Assembly: GCF_014855495.1 (NCBI RefSeq)
Contig: NZ_JACYFJ010000002.1
Coordinates: 124,001-188,000 of the forward strand
Length of the DNA stretch: 64,000 bases
Reading direction: 5' to 3'
From: Euzebyella saccharophila
GTDB taxonomy: Bacteria > Bacteroidota > Bacteroidia > Flavobacteriales > Flavobacteriaceae
The notes below the pieces were generated by a model. That model ran no database searches and was not told the origin of the DNA. It worked only from the letters and a program-made list of their open reading frames with translations. The stretch's first letter is position 1. Every line of letters begins with the position of its first letter. This document shows, in pieces, positions 63,756 through 64,000 of the stretch. A program made the position numbers and the translations under genes.

Positions 63756-64000
63756 TTAAATGGATATGGACTCGCCCACATCTAGTAATATCAATTCTTT
63801 CTGGGCCTTTGAGAAGGTGTCCTTAGCTGAAGTTTTATCAATTTTGGTGAAAGGAAAAACATCGTAATGTACTCCTAAAACTCTATCACATTCTACAAAA
63901 TTGCTGGCGTGTATTGCGTCATCAATTCCCATAGTTACCACATCTCCAAGAGGTAGAATCGCCAAATCTATTTTTTTATACAGCGGAATAAGTTTCATAT
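63756..64000 (-). CDS. UPF0173 metal-dependent hydrolase, C-terminal part
   Basis: The last 80 residues of a beta-lactamase-fold hydrolase run off the right edge on the reverse strand. MKLIPLYKKIDLAILPLGDV, TMGIDDAIHASNFVECDRVLGVHYDVFPFTK in parts (TMGIDDAI, VHYDVFPFTKID) and the ending ELILLDVGESISI match UPF0173/YtkL. Members usually begin upstream of GDxxLxxDMKLIP, so the first M here is internal, and the start lies beyond 64000. A metal-dependent hydrolase of unknown substrate. Confidence 0.85.
   Translation of the reverse strand, partial: MKLIPLYKKIDLAILPLGDVVTMGIDDAIHASNFVECDRVLGVHYDVFPFTKIDKTSAKDTFSKAQKELILLDVGESISI

Overview
The window looks like a chromosome segment of a marine member of the Flavobacteriaceae (Bacteroidota; Zobellia- or Maribacter-like is an inference). 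Evidence: lipoprotein signals of the LxxSC type followed by acidic residues, a CarboxypepD-regulatory-like TonB receptor, an E1 alpha/beta fusion, DUF4494, DUF5995, DUF2254 and DUF1835 proteins, almost no Shine-Dalgarno sequences, and promoters of the Bacteroidota type (TTG, about 18-20 nt, TAnnTTTG). There is no tRNA, rRNA, CRISPR array or recognisable transposase.

Layout. 1-5.5 kb: housekeeping and envelope genes (DUF1835 fragment, SUI1-type initiation factor, 2OG-Fe(II) oxygenase, branched-chain 2-oxoacid dehydrogenase E1, lipocalin-like lipoprotein, OmpA lipoprotein). 5.5-11.7 kb: a tightly overlapping operon with a type III polyketide synthase, a methyltransferase, an FAD oxidoreductase and dedicated fatty-acid-synthase-type enzymes (FabL-like reductase, FabZ-like dehydratase, ketosynthase, ACP). 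It is best read as a phenolic-lipid or alkylquinone pathway that makes its own acyl starter. 11.7-23.4 kb: TerC, redox genes (nitroreductase, peroxiredoxin-like, F420-reductase-like), YceI, HPF, a tandem pair of small coiled-coil paralogues, an M8-like metallopeptidase lipoprotein, a GAF histidine kinase, an EamA transporter, DUF5995 and DUF808.

23.5-32.5 kb: a sucrose-type utilisation locus. A TonB receptor would bring the sugar across the outer membrane and an SLC45-like MFS protein across the inner one. A GH13 phosphorylase would split it and a PfkB kinase would phosphorylate the released sugar, with a divergent LacI regulator facing a 35-nt near-perfect palindrome. A DUF1080 lipoprotein follows.

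32.5-41 kb: an accessory island, visibly AT-rich. It holds two degenerate gene fragments and a run of same-strand orphan genes separated by long spacers full of palindromes. The main gene encodes an 850-residue protein with an N-terminal HNH nuclease, a STAND-like P-loop NTPase and a long helical tail, an architecture like that of known anti-phage NTPases. One membrane-protein gene is split by a nine-T run.

41-64 kb: acyltransferase, ankyrin lipoprotein, a membrane-anchored AraC-HTH/TPR regulator, DUF4494, DUF2254, and the thi operon (thiS-thiC-ThiE-like-thiE-thiG-thiH) behind a TPP riboswitch with a well placed -7 box. Then come cold-shock proteins, a nitroreductase/cupin pair with a divergent AraC regulator, a MORN/DUF2490 envelope cluster, and an AraC/aldehyde dehydrogenase/DUF779 unit. 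A metal-dependent hydrolase gene is cut by the right edge.
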